Notes: generated from the letters alone by a model not told the origin. A DNA stretch of 64,000 nt from UTCHB3 sp002050155 (GCA_030584105.1 CP129491.1:2418001-2482000), one strand, 5' to 3'. Shown: positions 1 to 9,187, counted from the stretch's first letter. Numbers and translations: made by a program.

Positions 1-2267
1 CTTGGTTTTTGGCGAGCTTCAACCATAGCGAAAGCCGCCATGTTCACCACATCATCAACTTCGGAGTTGCGTTGCAGAACATAAACCGGTTTGCTTAAGC
101 CGTTAAGTATTGGGCCCACCACATCGGCACCTCCGATCCGCTGAAGCAGTTTATAGGCAATATTTCCTGAATCAAGGTTCGGAAAAATGAGCACATTTGC
201 ACGCGCCTGCAGCTTCGAAAACGGATACAGCTCCTGCAAAATTGCCGGGACTGTTGCCGTATCAGCCTGCATTTCACCATCCACAATCAACCCGGGTGCC
301 TGTTGTTTAATCAGCTCAACTGCCTTGCGCACTTTGTTGCTCGAAGGATGTGGCGCACTTCCGAAATTACTGAACGAAAGCATTGCAACCCGCGGCTCGA
401 TATCAAACCGTTTTGCCGTTTGCGCCGATAAAACAGCGATTTCTGCCAGCTCTTCAGCAGTGGGGTCGAAATTCAGCGTGGTATCGGCTAAGAAATATAC
501 TTTCCCCTTAATAATCAGGATGTACATTCCGGAGGCACGCTTGACACCGGGCTGAAGATCAAGCACTTCAAGCGCGGGTCTGATAGTTTCAGGATAGTGT
601 GCTGTTAAACCGGAAATCATCGCATCGGCATCGCCCATCCGCACCATCATAGCGGCAAAATAGTTCCGGTGGCGGTGTCGTGTAAGCAACCGACGGGCTT
701 CCTCGTGCGTAATTCCCTTTCTTTGACGAAGTTTATGGAACTCATCAACATAGGTTTTTGTCTTTTCCCACTTTTCCGGTGAAATTATTTTAATACCGGA
801 AGAATCAATGTTTCTTTCTTCCATCATAGGGAGGATTTCATCAGGGTCACCGAGCAGAATCGGGTGTGCAATATCCATATCGTGAACGATCTGCGCGGCT
901 CTTTGGATTTTTGCGTTCTGTCCTTCAGAAAAAACGATAACACCTGTTTTAACGCGCTGAGCAGCGTGAATTGTGCGACGAACTATTTCGTGGGAAACCC
1001 CAAGCCGATCCAAAAGTTGCTCTTTGTAAACCTCAAAATCCTCGATCGGTTTTCTTGCAACTCCTGTTTCCATCGCAGCTTTTGCCACAGCGGGTGCTAC
1101 CCAGGTCAGCACACGGGTATCGAATGGTTTGGGAACGATATAGTCCTTGCCGTAAACAATTTCTTCGCCTTCATACGCATTCCTTACAGAATCGGGCACT
1201 TCTTCCTTAGCCAAAGCAGCCAAAGCGCGCGAAGCGGCAAGCTTCATTTCATCGTTAATAGCGGTAGCCTGCACATCAAGCGCTCCGCGGAAAATGAAAG
1301 GAAACCCGAGCACATTGTTAATCTGGTTCGGATAGTCAGACCTGCCGGTAGCCATGATTATATCGTCTCGGACTGAAGTGGCGTCCTCATAGGTGATCTC
1401 GGGGTCGGGGTTAGCCATGGCAAAAACTATGCAGTTCGGTGCCATAGTTGCCACCACTTCCTTTGAAAGAACATTACCCTTAGAAAGCCCGATGAAAACA
1501 TCCGCACCTTTCATAGCGTCGGCAAGGGTTCTGTTGGGGGTATCCTTTGCGAACTCTTCTTTGAACTTGTTCATCCCCTCGGCTCTGCCTTTGTAAACCA
1601 CGCCTTTTGAGTCGCAAAGCGTAATATTTTCGATTGAAGCGCCGAGCTTAACATACAATCTTGAACATGAAATGGCGGATGCACCCGCACCGCTGACCAC
1701 AATTTTCACTTCGGAGAGCTTTTTGCCCGAAAGTTCAACCGCATTAAGAAGTGCCGCCCCGCTGATTATAGCGGTTCCGTGTTGATCATCGTGAAAGACG
1801 GGTATGTTCATCGTTGCTTTCAGTTTATCTTCGATGTAAAAACACTCGGGGGCTTTAATATCTTCCAGATTAATGCCGCCAAAAGTTGGTTCCAACAGTT
1901 GCACGGCTCTAATAATTTCTTCGGGGTCGTGGCTGCCAAGTTCGATATCAAAAACATCAATATCTGCAAATCTTTTAAAAAGAACTCCTTTGCCTTCCAT
2001 CACGGGTTTGCCGGCAACAGCGCCGATGTCACCAAGCCCTAACACGGCGGTTCCGTTGCTTACAACCGCAACAAGGTTACCTTTTGCGGTGTATTCATAA
2101 GCAAGCATGGGGTTCTTTTCGATTTCGAGGCACGGCTGAGCCACACCCGGTGTGTATGCAAGAGAGAGGTCTCTTTGAGTGATGCAGGGTTTGGTCGGGG
2201 TAACTTCTACTTTACCCTTTCTGCCAACGCTGTGGTAGTCCAAAGCCTCCTGCTTAGTAGTTTTCAT
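1..2267 (-). CDS. maeB: NADP-dependent malic enzyme, MaeB type (partial, C-terminal end off the window)
   Basis: Catalyses oxidative decarboxylation of malate to pyruvate, in the cytoplasm. The start is ATG at 2265-2267, preceded by a GGAGAC ribosome site. The translation begins MKTTKQEALDYH and shows the malic domain (SLAYTPGVA, FHDDQHGTA around residues 30-165), an NAD(P)-binding part with GAGASAIS and MANPDPE, and then the phosphotransacetylase-like C-terminal domain of the long MaeB form. About 755 codons lie in the window; MaeB proteins are about 760 residues, so only a few C-terminal residues are missing (the left edge still reads VNMAAFA). The PTA-like domain is usually regulatory rather than catalytic (family knowledge). 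It stands alone, divergent from the C69 peptidase gene. Confidence 0.93.
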   Translation of the reverse strand, partial: MKTTKQEALDYHSVGRKGKVEVTPTKPCITQRDLSLAYTPGVAQPCLEIEKNPMLAYEYTAKGNLVAVVSNGTAVLGLGDIGAVAGKPVMEGKGVLFKRFADIDVFDIELGSHDPEEIIRAVQLLEPTFGGINLEDIKAPECFYIEDKLKATMNIPVFHDDQHGTAIISGAALLNAVELSGKKLSEVKIVVSGAGASAISCSRLYVKLGASIENITLCDSKGVVYKGRAEGMNKFKEEFAKDTPNRTLADAMKGADVFIGLSKGNVLSKEVVATMAPNCIVFAMANPDPEITYEDATSVRDDIIMATGRSDYPNQINNVLGFPFIFRGALDVQATAINDEMKLAASRALAALAKEEVPDSVRNAYEGEEIVYGKDYIVPKPFDTRVLTWVAPAVAKAAMETGVARKPIEDFEVYKEQLLDRLGVSHEIVRRTIHAAQRVKTGVIVFSEGQNAKIQRAAQIVHDMDIAHPILLGDPDEILPMMEERNIDSSGIKIISPEKWEKTKTYVDEFHKLRQRKGITHEEARRLLTRHRHRNYFAAMMVRMGDADAMISGLTAHYPETIRPALEVLDLQPGVKRASGMYILIIKGKVYFLADTTLNFDPTAEELAEIAVLSAQTAKRFDIEPRVAMLSFSNFGSAPHPSSNKVRKAVELIKQQAPGLIVDGEMQADTATVPAILQELYPFSKLQARANVLIFPNLDSGNIAYKLLQRIGGADVVGPILNGLSKPVYVLQRNSEVDDVVNMAAFAMVEARQKP

Positions 2268-2483
2268 TTTGTCTCCAATTTAAAAAACAAGAAGGAACAG
2301 ATTTAGAAAAGAAACTTAAATAATAGTTTGATAATTACAAAGGAAATTATTATTAGCTGTTAAATTTAATCGTTTCTTGTGTTGAATTGTTGCCGGGTTT
2401 GGGGTGCTACCCTATTTATCACTCTGCCGGGTCTGTACGATTTCTTATTTTGGGGTGATAATATTCATTTTTAAGGAGACCCG

Positions 2484-4397
2484 ATGAGGAAGCTATTGCC
2501 ACTTCTTACACTTTTTCTTATCATTTCCGGTGCCGCAAATGCCTGCACGAACTTTATCGTAACCAAAGGTGCCTCGGTTGATGGTTCAACGATGATTACC
2601 TACACGGCTGATTCATACTATATGTATGGTGATCTTTACCATTCCCCCGCCGCAAAATACCCCGAAGGCACGATGCTGGAAATTTTCGATTTTGAAGAGA
2701 TGAGGGTGCGCGGTAAAATTAAACAAGCGCTGCAGACCTACAATGTTGTCGGAAATATGAACGAATTTCAGCTTGCGATCGGTGAAACCACCTTTGGCGG
2801 AAGGGAAGAATTAGTGAACCCCGAGGGCGTGCTGGACTATTGGTCGCTAATCTACATCACACTGCAGAGAGCGAAAACTGCGCGCGAAGCGATTAAGATA
2901 ATGACAGAACTTGTGGAGGAATACGGCTACGGAAGCTCGGGGGAATCCTTTTCAATCGGCGATCCGAACGAAGCGTGGATACTCGAAATGGTGGGGAAAG
3001 GTCCCGGCAAAAAAGGAGCTGTCTGGGTGGCTTACAGAATCCCCGACGGTTATGTTTCAGGGCACGCAAACCAGGCACGGATCACGAAATTCCCTCAAAA
3101 CGACCCTGATAACTGCTTTTTTTCACCTGATGTTATCTCTTTTGCCCGTGAAAAAGGATACTACACAGGGAGTGACACCGATTTTGATTTCGCCGAAGCT
3201 TATGCGCCGCTTGATTTTGGGGCGATCCGTTTCTGCGACGCAAGGGTGTGGTCGTTATTCCGTCGCTGCACTTCCGGAATGGATAAATATCTTCCCTATA
3301 TCCGCGGTGAAAGCCGTGAGAGGATGCCCCTTTTTGTGAAACCGGATTCGCTCCTTTCCGTGCACGATGTGATGGGGCTGATGAGGGATCACTACGACGG
3401 TACTGAGTTGGATATGACTGTTGGAATTGGCTCGGCACCTTACGGCAACCCTACCCGCGCGAGACCGTTGGTTTGGAAGTATCAGGAAGAAAGTTATTTT
3501 AACGAGAGGCCGATTTCAACGCCGCAGACGGCTTGGTCTTTCATCAGCCAGTCGAGGGCGGGCTTGCCGGATGAAGTGGGCGGCGTGCTTTGGTTTGGGA
3601 TGGATGATACCTACACTACTGTTTGGTTCCCCCTTTATTGCTCGATTACGGATATCCCGGCGAATTATAAAGTTGGCGTGGGTTCGTTTTCAGAGTTCAC
3701 ATGGGAATCCGCTTTTTGGGTGTTTAATTCCGTCGCAAATTTTGCTTACCCCCGTTTTAACTTGGTAATTGGCGATATAAAGGAAGTGCAGGCGGGTTTG
3801 GAGCTTGGTTTCCTTGCAAAACAGCCGGAAATTGAAGCTGAAGCGCTAAAACTTTTGGGCTCATCGAAAGAGAAGGCGGTTGCCTTTTTGACCGGGTATT
3901 CAGTTGCTGCAGGCAAACAGGTTTACGATACCTGGAAAAAACTTAACGGCGACCTGCTGCTTCACTATTTTGACGGGGTGAAGAAAGATTCCACTTTTCG
4001 GGTTGTTAATGTTGGGTATCCTGACTCTTTTAAGAAGCAGATCGTTGCGGAATCGGGTGATATTCTTAAAATGCGTGAGATACCGGGTATCGGGGGTGGC
4101 TCGCTTGGAAGTGCGGGCAGTGGGGGTTCTTCAGGTGGTTCGGCCGGGAGTGGGGGTGGCGGAGGTTCTTCGGGTAGCTCTTTTGGTAGTGTGGGTGTCG
4201 GAGGTTCGCTTGGGAACATGATGAGTAATGCCAAAAAATTAATCGGAGAAAAAGATTACACTGCCGCAAAAACTGAATTGGAAAAGGCTTTAGCAATCGA
4301 TCCGGGGAACGAAGAGGTGAAATCTGAGCTTAAAAAAGTTAACCAGTTGCTTAAAGAAATAGAGGATTTGCACTCGAAACTTTTCGGCAGCAAGTGA
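2484..4397 (+). CDS. Secreted C69-family dipeptidase (PepD-like) with Gly/Ser linker and TPR-like tail
   Basis: Predicted N-terminal-nucleophile dipeptidase acting outside the cytoplasm. Start ATG 2484 follows AAGGAG. Residues 1-20 form a signal peptide ending ANA, and the next residues are CTNFIV, so signal cleavage itself would expose Cys21 as the N-terminal nucleophile, as in family C69. Family-like stretches follow (ASVDGSTMITYTADS, GESFSIGDPNEAW, SGHANQARI). Residues about 534-578 are an almost pure Gly/Ser tract, followed by a roughly 55-residue helical TPR-like segment (DYTAAKTELEKALAIDPGN) not usual in the family. At 637 residues it is longer than typical members because of this tail. 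A hairpin at 4460-4497 may end the transcript. Confidence 0.85.
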   Translation: MRKLLPLLTLFLIISGAANACTNFIVTKGASVDGSTMITYTADSYYMYGDLYHSPAAKYPEGTMLEIFDFEEMRVRGKIKQALQTYNVVGNMNEFQLAIGETTFGGREELVNPEGVLDYWSLIYITLQRAKTAREAIKIMTELVEEYGYGSSGESFSIGDPNEAWILEMVGKGPGKKGAVWVAYRIPDGYVSGHANQARITKFPQNDPDNCFFSPDVISFAREKGYYTGSDTDFDFAEAYAPLDFGAIRFCDARVWSLFRRCTSGMDKYLPYIRGESRERMPLFVKPDSLLSVHDVMGLMRDHYDGTELDMTVGIGSAPYGNPTRARPLVWKYQEESYFNERPISTPQTAWSFISQSRAGLPDEVGGVLWFGMDDTYTTVWFPLYCSITDIPANYKVGVGSFSEFTWESAFWVFNSVANFAYPRFNLVIGDIKEVQAGLELGFLAKQPEIEAEALKLLGSSKEKAVAFLTGYSVAAGKQVYDTWKKLNGDLLLHYFDGVKKDSTFRVVNVGYPDSFKKQIVAESGDILKMREIPGIGGGSLGSAGSGGSSGGSAGSGGGGGSSGSSFGSVGVGGSLGNMMSNAKKLIGEKDYTAAKTELEKALAIDPGNEEVKSELKKVNQLLKEIEDLHSKLFGSK

Positions 4398-4459
4398 CCC
4401 CTTTTTTGTTGATGTTGTAAAATGCGTTGCGGGTTTTGCGCAATATCTATATAGTCAAA

Positions 4460-4497
4460 GCACCCTTTGGTGAGTTTTTCATCGAAGGGTGTTTTAT
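4460..4497 (+). terminator. Possible terminator after the C69 peptidase gene
   Basis: CACCCTT pairs with AAGGGTG across an 18-base loop and is followed by TTTTATT. It lies 60 bases after the peptidase stop. The stem is short, so this is tentative. Confidence 0.4.
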
Positions 4498-4506
4498 TAA
4501 TAAGGT

Positions 4507-4637
4507 ACTGTTTTCGATGAAGCTGTAAGCGCAACAGCTTTCCGGCAGTGTTTTGTTTTATTATTAATCTGCTGTTTTCGGTGATTCCGTGGGTGCAACA
4601 GCTTCCGGCAGTGTTTTGTTTTATTATTAATCTGCTG
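4507..4637. repeat. 64-bp imperfect tandem duplication
   Basis: The block containing GCAACAGCT, TCCGGCAGTG and TTTATTATTAATCTGCTG occurs at 4531-4574 and again at 4595-4637, offset 64 bp, with a weaker copy start at 4507. It fills the space between the convergent peptidase and hydrolase genes. No coding role is visible. Confidence 0.8.
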
Positions 4638-4794
4638 CTATGCCATTCAGTTGATCTGTAATTATTAGGTTGAGTAACACGATTTAAATTACTATCGGAA
4701 AAAACCAACCCGCTTCGGACGATCCTTTTAAAATCGAAGTACGCACAACTGCAGCAGCCGGCAAAGAATAATATTGAAAGACCGACTTCCCGGG

Positions 4795-5553
4795 TTATCC
4801 TTTTAAGATTGAAGTAAGCACATGGTCGTTTCCGATAGAAAGCTCGGCTACCGAGGGCGCCAGTTCCCCGTGCTTAAGGTCAAAAAAGAGATATTTGTCG
4901 GAGTTAGGAATTTTTTTCTGAATAAGATCGAGGTCCTCTTTCTTAATAAATTCGTCGCTCTCACTCCCGACAATCCAGCAGAACGCCTTGATATCCTTAA
5001 GTTTTTCAATTTCCAAATGGATTTCCGACTGCCAAAGGGCTTTCACCCGTTTCAGCAGTTGGTGAAATTTCTCCGGTTCCGGCGAGATGCTTTGGTAGTC
5101 AGCCCGCATTTCTTCAATAGAAGCCAGCTCTTCAAAAGTGTGATCCAGGTTCGTACCTTCGGTCCAGCCGGCAATTCCTGTATCGGGCGAAATTGCGACC
5201 ACTGTTTTAATTCTGTCAGGTTGTTTGTAAGCCATGACGAGCCCGGTAGTTGCGCCGTCGGAATAGCCGACAACAGAGGCGGTTTCAATTTTCAGTTCAT
5301 CCATCAGCGCAAAAACATCATCGGCGTAGAGGTTATAATCTAAGTTTTTCTCGCCGTGATATGATCTGCCGTGCCCTCTAAAATCCATTTGAATCAGACG
5401 GAAGTATTCCTGGTCAAGGTTATCGATAATAATCGACATTTCCCGGCTGTCTCCCAAACCACCGTGAAGAATGATGATGTTGTTCTGCCCCACGCCCGTA
5501 ACGCGGTAGTGGAGCGTTGTGTAGTCCTGTGTCTTAAAATAGCCTGAGTTCAT
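4795..5553 (-). CDS. Alpha/beta-fold hydrolase
   Basis: Small cytoplasmic alpha/beta hydrolase, 252 residues, no signal peptide. Visible features are the oxyanion HGGLGDS motif (residues 30-36), DFRGHGRS after strand 4, the nucleophile elbow GYSDG with Ser98, an acidic residue in VGSESDEF (about 199) and a C-terminal His in DLKHGE. These complete a Ser-Asp-His triad. The substrate cannot be inferred; such proteins are commonly esterases or lyase-like hydrolases. It converges on the C69 gene and its upstream side faces a 940-bp gene-poor stretch. Confidence 0.85.
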   Translation of the reverse strand: MNSGYFKTQDYTTLHYRVTGVGQNNIIILHGGLGDSREMSIIIDNLDQEYFRLIQMDFRGHGRSYHGEKNLDYNLYADDVFALMDELKIETASVVGYSDGATTGLVMAYKQPDRIKTVVAISPDTGIAGWTEGTNLDHTFEELASIEEMRADYQSISPEPEKFHQLLKRVKALWQSEIHLEIEKLKDIKAFCWIVGSESDEFIKKEDLDLIQKKIPNSDKYLFFDLKHGELAPSVAELSIGNDHVLTSILKG

Positions 5554-5654
5554 AAAAAACCTTAGTTTGTCACTCGCAATTTAGGAAAAAAGGTTAAAGT
5601 TTTTAAACGGTTAAATCTTAAAACAGAAATATTTGAAAATTAGTTTGTTAACAA

Positions 5655-5810
5655 CGCCGTAAAATTAACGCTTGATGGAATTTAAATAATGAATTTAAGC
5701 TTAAGTCTGTTTTTTACGCACGGCGGTAAAATTTAACGATTGAAAAAAGGAATAAGAAGTTTAAGCGCAAATTCACTTTCCTTGTCCCGCGGTAAAATTT
5801 GACGATTAAC
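5655..5810. repeat. Three-copy 66/67-bp spaced repeat
   Basis: A core of about 20 bases (CGCGGTAAAATTTAACGATT and variants) recurs with its GTAAAATT at 5659, 5726 and 5792, periods 67 and 66 bp, with more diverged sequence between. It lies upstream of the alpha/beta hydrolase gene. Confidence 0.7.
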
Positions 5811-5904
5811 TGAGGGGGATTTTTTTTTGAGTTGAAAAACTGTTTACCGAGAAGCAAAAAAACGGACAGATAAGAAACAAACTTTTCATAAACCGGCAGA
5901 TGAT

Positions 5905-6078
5905 TTGGGAATATTACCGTTGGGTCAGGAAGTTACAACTCTTGCTAACGGCTATCAGGAAGCGGAAAACCACACCGTAACCTTTGACGCCACGAAACTT
6001 ACATCCGGCGTGTATTTTTTACAGGCTTACCACAGATAAAGGTTCAATTTCAAAAAAGATGACCTTGTTGAAACAGGT
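5905..6078 (+). pseudogene. Remnant of a T9SS type A C-terminal sorting domain
   Basis: From 5917 the frame reads PLGQEVTTLANGYQE, then HTVTFDATKLTSGVYF, a recognisable T9SS type A domain. After LQA near 6027 it must shift by one base to continue TTDKGSISKKMTLLK, the usual end of these domains. No upstream reading frame is attached, so this is the surviving tail of a deleted or decayed secreted protein gene. The intact T9SS protein at 31931-34363 has the same domain organisation. Confidence 0.8.
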
Positions 6079-6305
6079 GATTGTTTTCCCTGAAGTTTCG
6101 TTTAGCGTTCTTTTGACGGACGGATAATTAGATAAGTATAAGTAAGTGATTGTTTTCTCTGAAGTTTCGCTTATTAATGCTGAGACGGTCGAATGGGGTA
6201 ATCTTTAAACATGGGTTTGCAACCTTCGAAAAATTGAAGTAACTGTTTGAAACGGAGTCAACATTGTTACTGTTGAATATGGGTTTGCAAAACCTTCGGC
6301 AGTTA
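6077..6305. repeat. Two adjacent pairs of 68-69-bp spaced repeats
   Basis: GTGATTGTTTT..TGAAGTTTCG occurs at 6077 and 6146 (69 bp apart); ATGGGTTTGCAA..CCTTCG occurs at 6211 and 6279 (68 bp). The second motif also resembles sequence at 9336-9355 beyond the IS element (TTGCAAAACCT..CGGCAGTT). Noncoding. Confidence 0.65.
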
Positions 6306-6467
6306 CTCCTCTCAGCATTGCCTGAATCCTTATCAGCGTCACTTGTTTGAATTGATGAAGAGTTTATTTTTATGGTTAAAAACTCGCCGATTAGGGTTAA
6401 GTTCACACGGTCAATAGCATTATGTTTTTTATTTACAAAATGTACCAACTTTCCGGTGATAATTTAC

Positions 6468-6475
6468 TAAATTTG
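6468..6475 (+). promoter_or_regulatory. Possible Bacteroidota-type -7 box before the TIGR04255-like gene
   Basis: TAAATTTG matches the TAnnTTTG -7 consensus known for Bacteroidota and lies 22 bases before the ATG at 6498. The -33 element is weak, so this is tentative. Confidence 0.35.
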
Positions 6476-6497
6476 CTTATTCAAAAAATTTAATGCT

Positions 6498-7217
6498 ATG
6501 CAACAAACCGATTTAATATTTCCTGATCCCTTATTAAGTTCTTTAATCGAGATAAAATTTAATAGGGACGATAAAAATAAATTAAACTTAACAAAAGTTC
6601 TTCAAAAGTTATTGCTTGACTATCCAATATTCAAAGTAATATAACCGCCCATTTTATCTGACGGCACCGATGATGGAATTTTACCGGAAATTTCTTTAGA
6701 AAATGACAAAATAATAATATTTATTGGAAATAGGATTGTAGCAATCCAAAACCTGGAAGATTATCAGGGGTGGGAAAATTATTTTGAACAAATTAAGTTA
6801 GTAATCGAAAAAGTAAGTAATTTGGCGGGTGAAATAAAAATTGAGAACATCTCACTTCGCTATCTTAGCAGGTTTGATTCACCTAATTCAGTAAAAGAAT
6901 ATCTTCGAATTGGGAAGATATTTGAGCCATTAAGTGATGACCCTAAAAAAGTTAATTTAGAATATACTTTCAGTGAAAATGAAATCACAAGAAGAATTAA
7001 CATCATTCAGAACGGCCGAATTAGAAAAGGTTCAGAAATATTAGAAGGGTTTTTGTTTGGAATCGATATTAGTAAAAATGAGAATTTTCCGCTTTCAGAC
7101 GCTCAAGTATGTCTCGAATTTATCGATCAACTACATTCTATCGAACGAGACCTGTTCAGATCATTATTAACTGAAAACTTTAAGAATCAACTTTTTCCAA
7201 ATCCAGCTGTTGAGTAA
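6498..7217 (+). pseudogene. TIGR04255-like protein gene interrupted by one in-frame stop
   Basis: ATG 6498 opens a frame (MQQTDLIFPDPLLSSLIEIKF) that meets TAA at 6642-6644 after 48 codons; the same frame then continues without a break to 7217 (PPILSDGTDD onward). If the stop were sense, the product would be about 239 residues. The N-terminal PLLSSLIEIKF and the central ISLRYLSRF segment resemble the sporadically distributed TIGR04255 family, whose function is unknown. No shift is needed, so one substitution explains the break. The 3' part could restart internally but lacks the N-terminus. The next broken gene starts 20 bases later, suggesting one operon. Confidence 0.7.
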
Positions 7218-7237
7218 CTTAATTTACCGGAGAATAT

Positions 7238-7752
7238 ATGTTAAATAATACCATCTCAATTGATTTGGATCACTATCCAACAACCTCTGCTTTATATGAA
7301 GAGTTTTCACCTTCTACACAATATTGGGATAGTGAGAATGAATGGATTAATTTCAAAATTAGAAAAGAAACCCTCAAAGCAGTTTTTAAAGATTTGCCAT
7401 TTCACAATTTACTTTCAGATATAGAAAACAAGGTAAAAGATATTATCTCCGGTACCCTAAAATATTTACCTTATGTTGATTATTCATCAATAGAATTATC
7501 TTTGGTACACAAACCGACTGTCGGAAATATTGGCATGTTGTTTATCAACCGGAAGCAATTGAGCCGGACTTTACCTTTAAAAATCTAAAACAAACTGATT
7601 TCGATAAAATACCGGAAAGTCGTCCGAGAGAGGCTCTATTAAATATTATAGCTAACAAAATAATTTACTTAGCAGCGCGCCCAATAGTTAATACGGAAGA
7701 GTTGAAAAGCTTTTCCTACGATATTATTGAGCGTGAATATTACATCGATTAG
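7238..7752 (+). pseudogene. Hypothetical protein gene with a single-base frameshift, partner of the TIGR04255-like gene
   Basis: ATG 7238 lies behind GGAGAATAT. The frame reads MLNNTISIDLDHYPTTS to about 7535, where it leaves the likely original frame; the alternative frame continues HVVYQPEAIEPDFTFKNL to EREYYID and a stop at 7750-7752. One missing T near 7535 would give a continuous 171-residue protein. I do not recognise the family. Its 20-base distance from the TIGR04255-like gene suggests they worked together. The IS256 element is inserted exactly at its stop codon. Confidence 0.65.
7744..7751 (+). repeat. Left target-site duplication of the IS256 element
   Basis: ATCGATTA, identical to 9188-9195 on the other side. 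It carries the last sense bases and the TA of the stop codon of the upstream gene; the first G of the element completes TAG. Confidence 0.85.
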
Positions 7753-7805
7753 GGAGTGTAAGAAATTTTGTGTAATTGGTTTAAAGTCCAGGATGGGAGG
7801 GGATT

Positions 7806-7835
7806 CCATCCCCACCCCCGCGGGGGTGGGGATGG
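7806..7835. promoter_or_regulatory. Perfect 30-bp GC-rich palindrome in the IS256 leader
   Basis: CCATCCCCACCCCC, GC, then GGGGGTGGGGATGG: every base pairs with its mirror. It lies 54 bp inside the left end and 69 bp before the transposase start. As RNA it would form a very stable hairpin in any transcript entering from upstream, which could stop read-through into the transposase; it could also extrude as a cruciform. Role inferred, structure directly visible. Confidence 0.7.
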
Positions 7836-7904
7836 GGGCGAAAAAATGCCCTATTTTTCTCTCCCTGTTTTTGAACATTTTATCAATTATTTTTGGAGAC
7901 TTTT

Positions 7905-9131
7905 ATGAAACTTACACAAGAAGTTATTGAGCAATTTCAAAAAGATTTTGCTAATGCCAAAACCTATAACGACCTGATGGGTAAGGATGGCGTGATCAAG
8001 AACCTGCTGAAACATGCCCTCGAGACAATGTTAGAAGCTGAACTCTCTGAGCACCTTGGTTATGCAAAGCACTCACCCGAAGGGGATAATTCAGGTAACT
8101 CCCGTAACGGTAAATCCGTAAAAACCATAAAGAACGAACAGGGTAAAATTGAGATTCAAGTCCCGCGTGACCGTAATGGTTCGTTTGATCCGATAGTGGT
8201 AAAGAAATATCAGAAGACGATTGGTCCGATTGAAGAGAAGATAATCGCTATGTATGCCAAAGGTATGACAGTCAGGGATATACAGACCTACATACAGGAG
8301 ATATACGGACTTGAGATATCAGCGGCATTAATCTCGAGCATAACTGACAGGATAGTAGAAGTTGCTAAGGAATGGCAAACAAGACCGCTTTCAGAAGCAT
8401 GGATATTTGTCTATTTTGACGCAATTCACTTCAAGGTAAGGGAAGAGGGCAGAGTAGTCACAAAAGCCGCTTATACGGCTCTTGGAGTCGATTTTGAGGG
8501 CAAAAGAGAGATACTTGGTATCCGGGTTGGACAGCATGAATCAGCCACATATTGGCTTTCAGTTTTCACTGAACTAAAAGCAAGAGGAGTCGAGGATATT
8601 TTCATCGCTTCGGTTGACGGACTCAAAGGGATGGAAGAAGCAATCCGCGCAGTATATCCTGAATGCAGAGTACAGAGGTGTGTAATCCATCAGATACGAA
8701 ACTCAATGAAATTCATACCGGATAAACACAGGCGGGAGTTCACTGCTGACCTGAAGAATATCTACAGAGCAGTAAACGAAGAGAGTGCGCTGAGGGCACT
8801 GAGTGAACTTGAGAATAAGTGGGAAGCGAAGTATCCTCTTGCAACAAAATCCTGGCGAGCAAATTGGGAGGGTCTCTCGATAATGTTTGAGTTTCCTGCA
8901 GAAATCAGGAGGGTTATCTACACAACAAACTCAGTTGAAGCACTGCACAGACAGTTTAGAAAAGTGACAAAATCAAAGAGTATCTTCCCCCATGATGATG
9001 CTTTGTTGAAGATGCTTTATCTTGCCTATAGAGATTTTCACAGTAAGTGGAACCGACTCCGGGATTGGAGAATAATGGTAACTCAATTAACAATAATTTT
9101 TGGAGAAAGATTTGAAAAATATCTTCGTTAA
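7905..9131 (+). CDS. IS256-family (MULE-like) transposase
   Basis: DDE transposase that excises and inserts the surrounding element. I choose ATG 7905 because GGAG lies 6 bases before it; a TTG four codons upstream is less likely. The product is 408 residues, the usual size. The catalytic triad is visible as Asp172 (YFDAIHF), Asp238 (IASVDGLKG) and Glu345 (TNSVEALHRQFR), with the conserved RCVIHQIRNS segment between. The gene is intact, both terminal repeats are present and the target duplication is clean, so the element may still be active. Confidence 0.95.
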   Translation: MKLTQEVIEQFQKDFANAKTYNDLMGKDGVIKNLLKHALETMLEAELSEHLGYAKHSPEGDNSGNSRNGKSVKTIKNEQGKIEIQVPRDRNGSFDPIVVKKYQKTIGPIEEKIIAMYAKGMTVRDIQTYIQEIYGLEISAALISSITDRIVEVAKEWQTRPLSEAWIFVYFDAIHFKVREEGRVVTKAAYTALGVDFEGKREILGIRVGQHESATYWLSVFTELKARGVEDIFIASVDGLKGMEEAIRAVYPECRVQRCVIHQIRNSMKFIPDKHRREFTADLKNIYRAVNEESALRALSELENKWEAKYPLATKSWRANWEGLSIMFEFPAEIRRVIYTTNSVEALHRQFRKVTKSKSIFPHDDALLKMLYLAYRDFHSKWNRLRDWRIMVTQLTIIFGERFEKYLR

Positions 9132-9187
9132 TCGGAGAAGACCGATGAACTCCTATTTTTCAATTACACAAAACTCTGAACAGTCTC

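Larger units (their letters stand above)
7752..9187 (+). mobile_element. Complete IS256-family insertion sequence
   Basis: The left end (GGGAGTGTAAGAAATTTTGT, from 7752) and the inverse of the right end (GAGACTGTTCAGAGTTTTGT, ending at 9187) align as imperfect terminal inverted repeats of about 28 bases. ATCGATTA occurs directly before the element (7744-7751) and directly after it (9188-9195), an 8-bp target duplication; it can be read as 9 bp if the shared G is counted. IS256 elements typically make 8-9 bp duplications. Length is about 1436 bp with one transposase gene. Fragments of the same ends occur at 34969-34988, 53319-53356 and 53477-53506. Confidence 0.92.
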
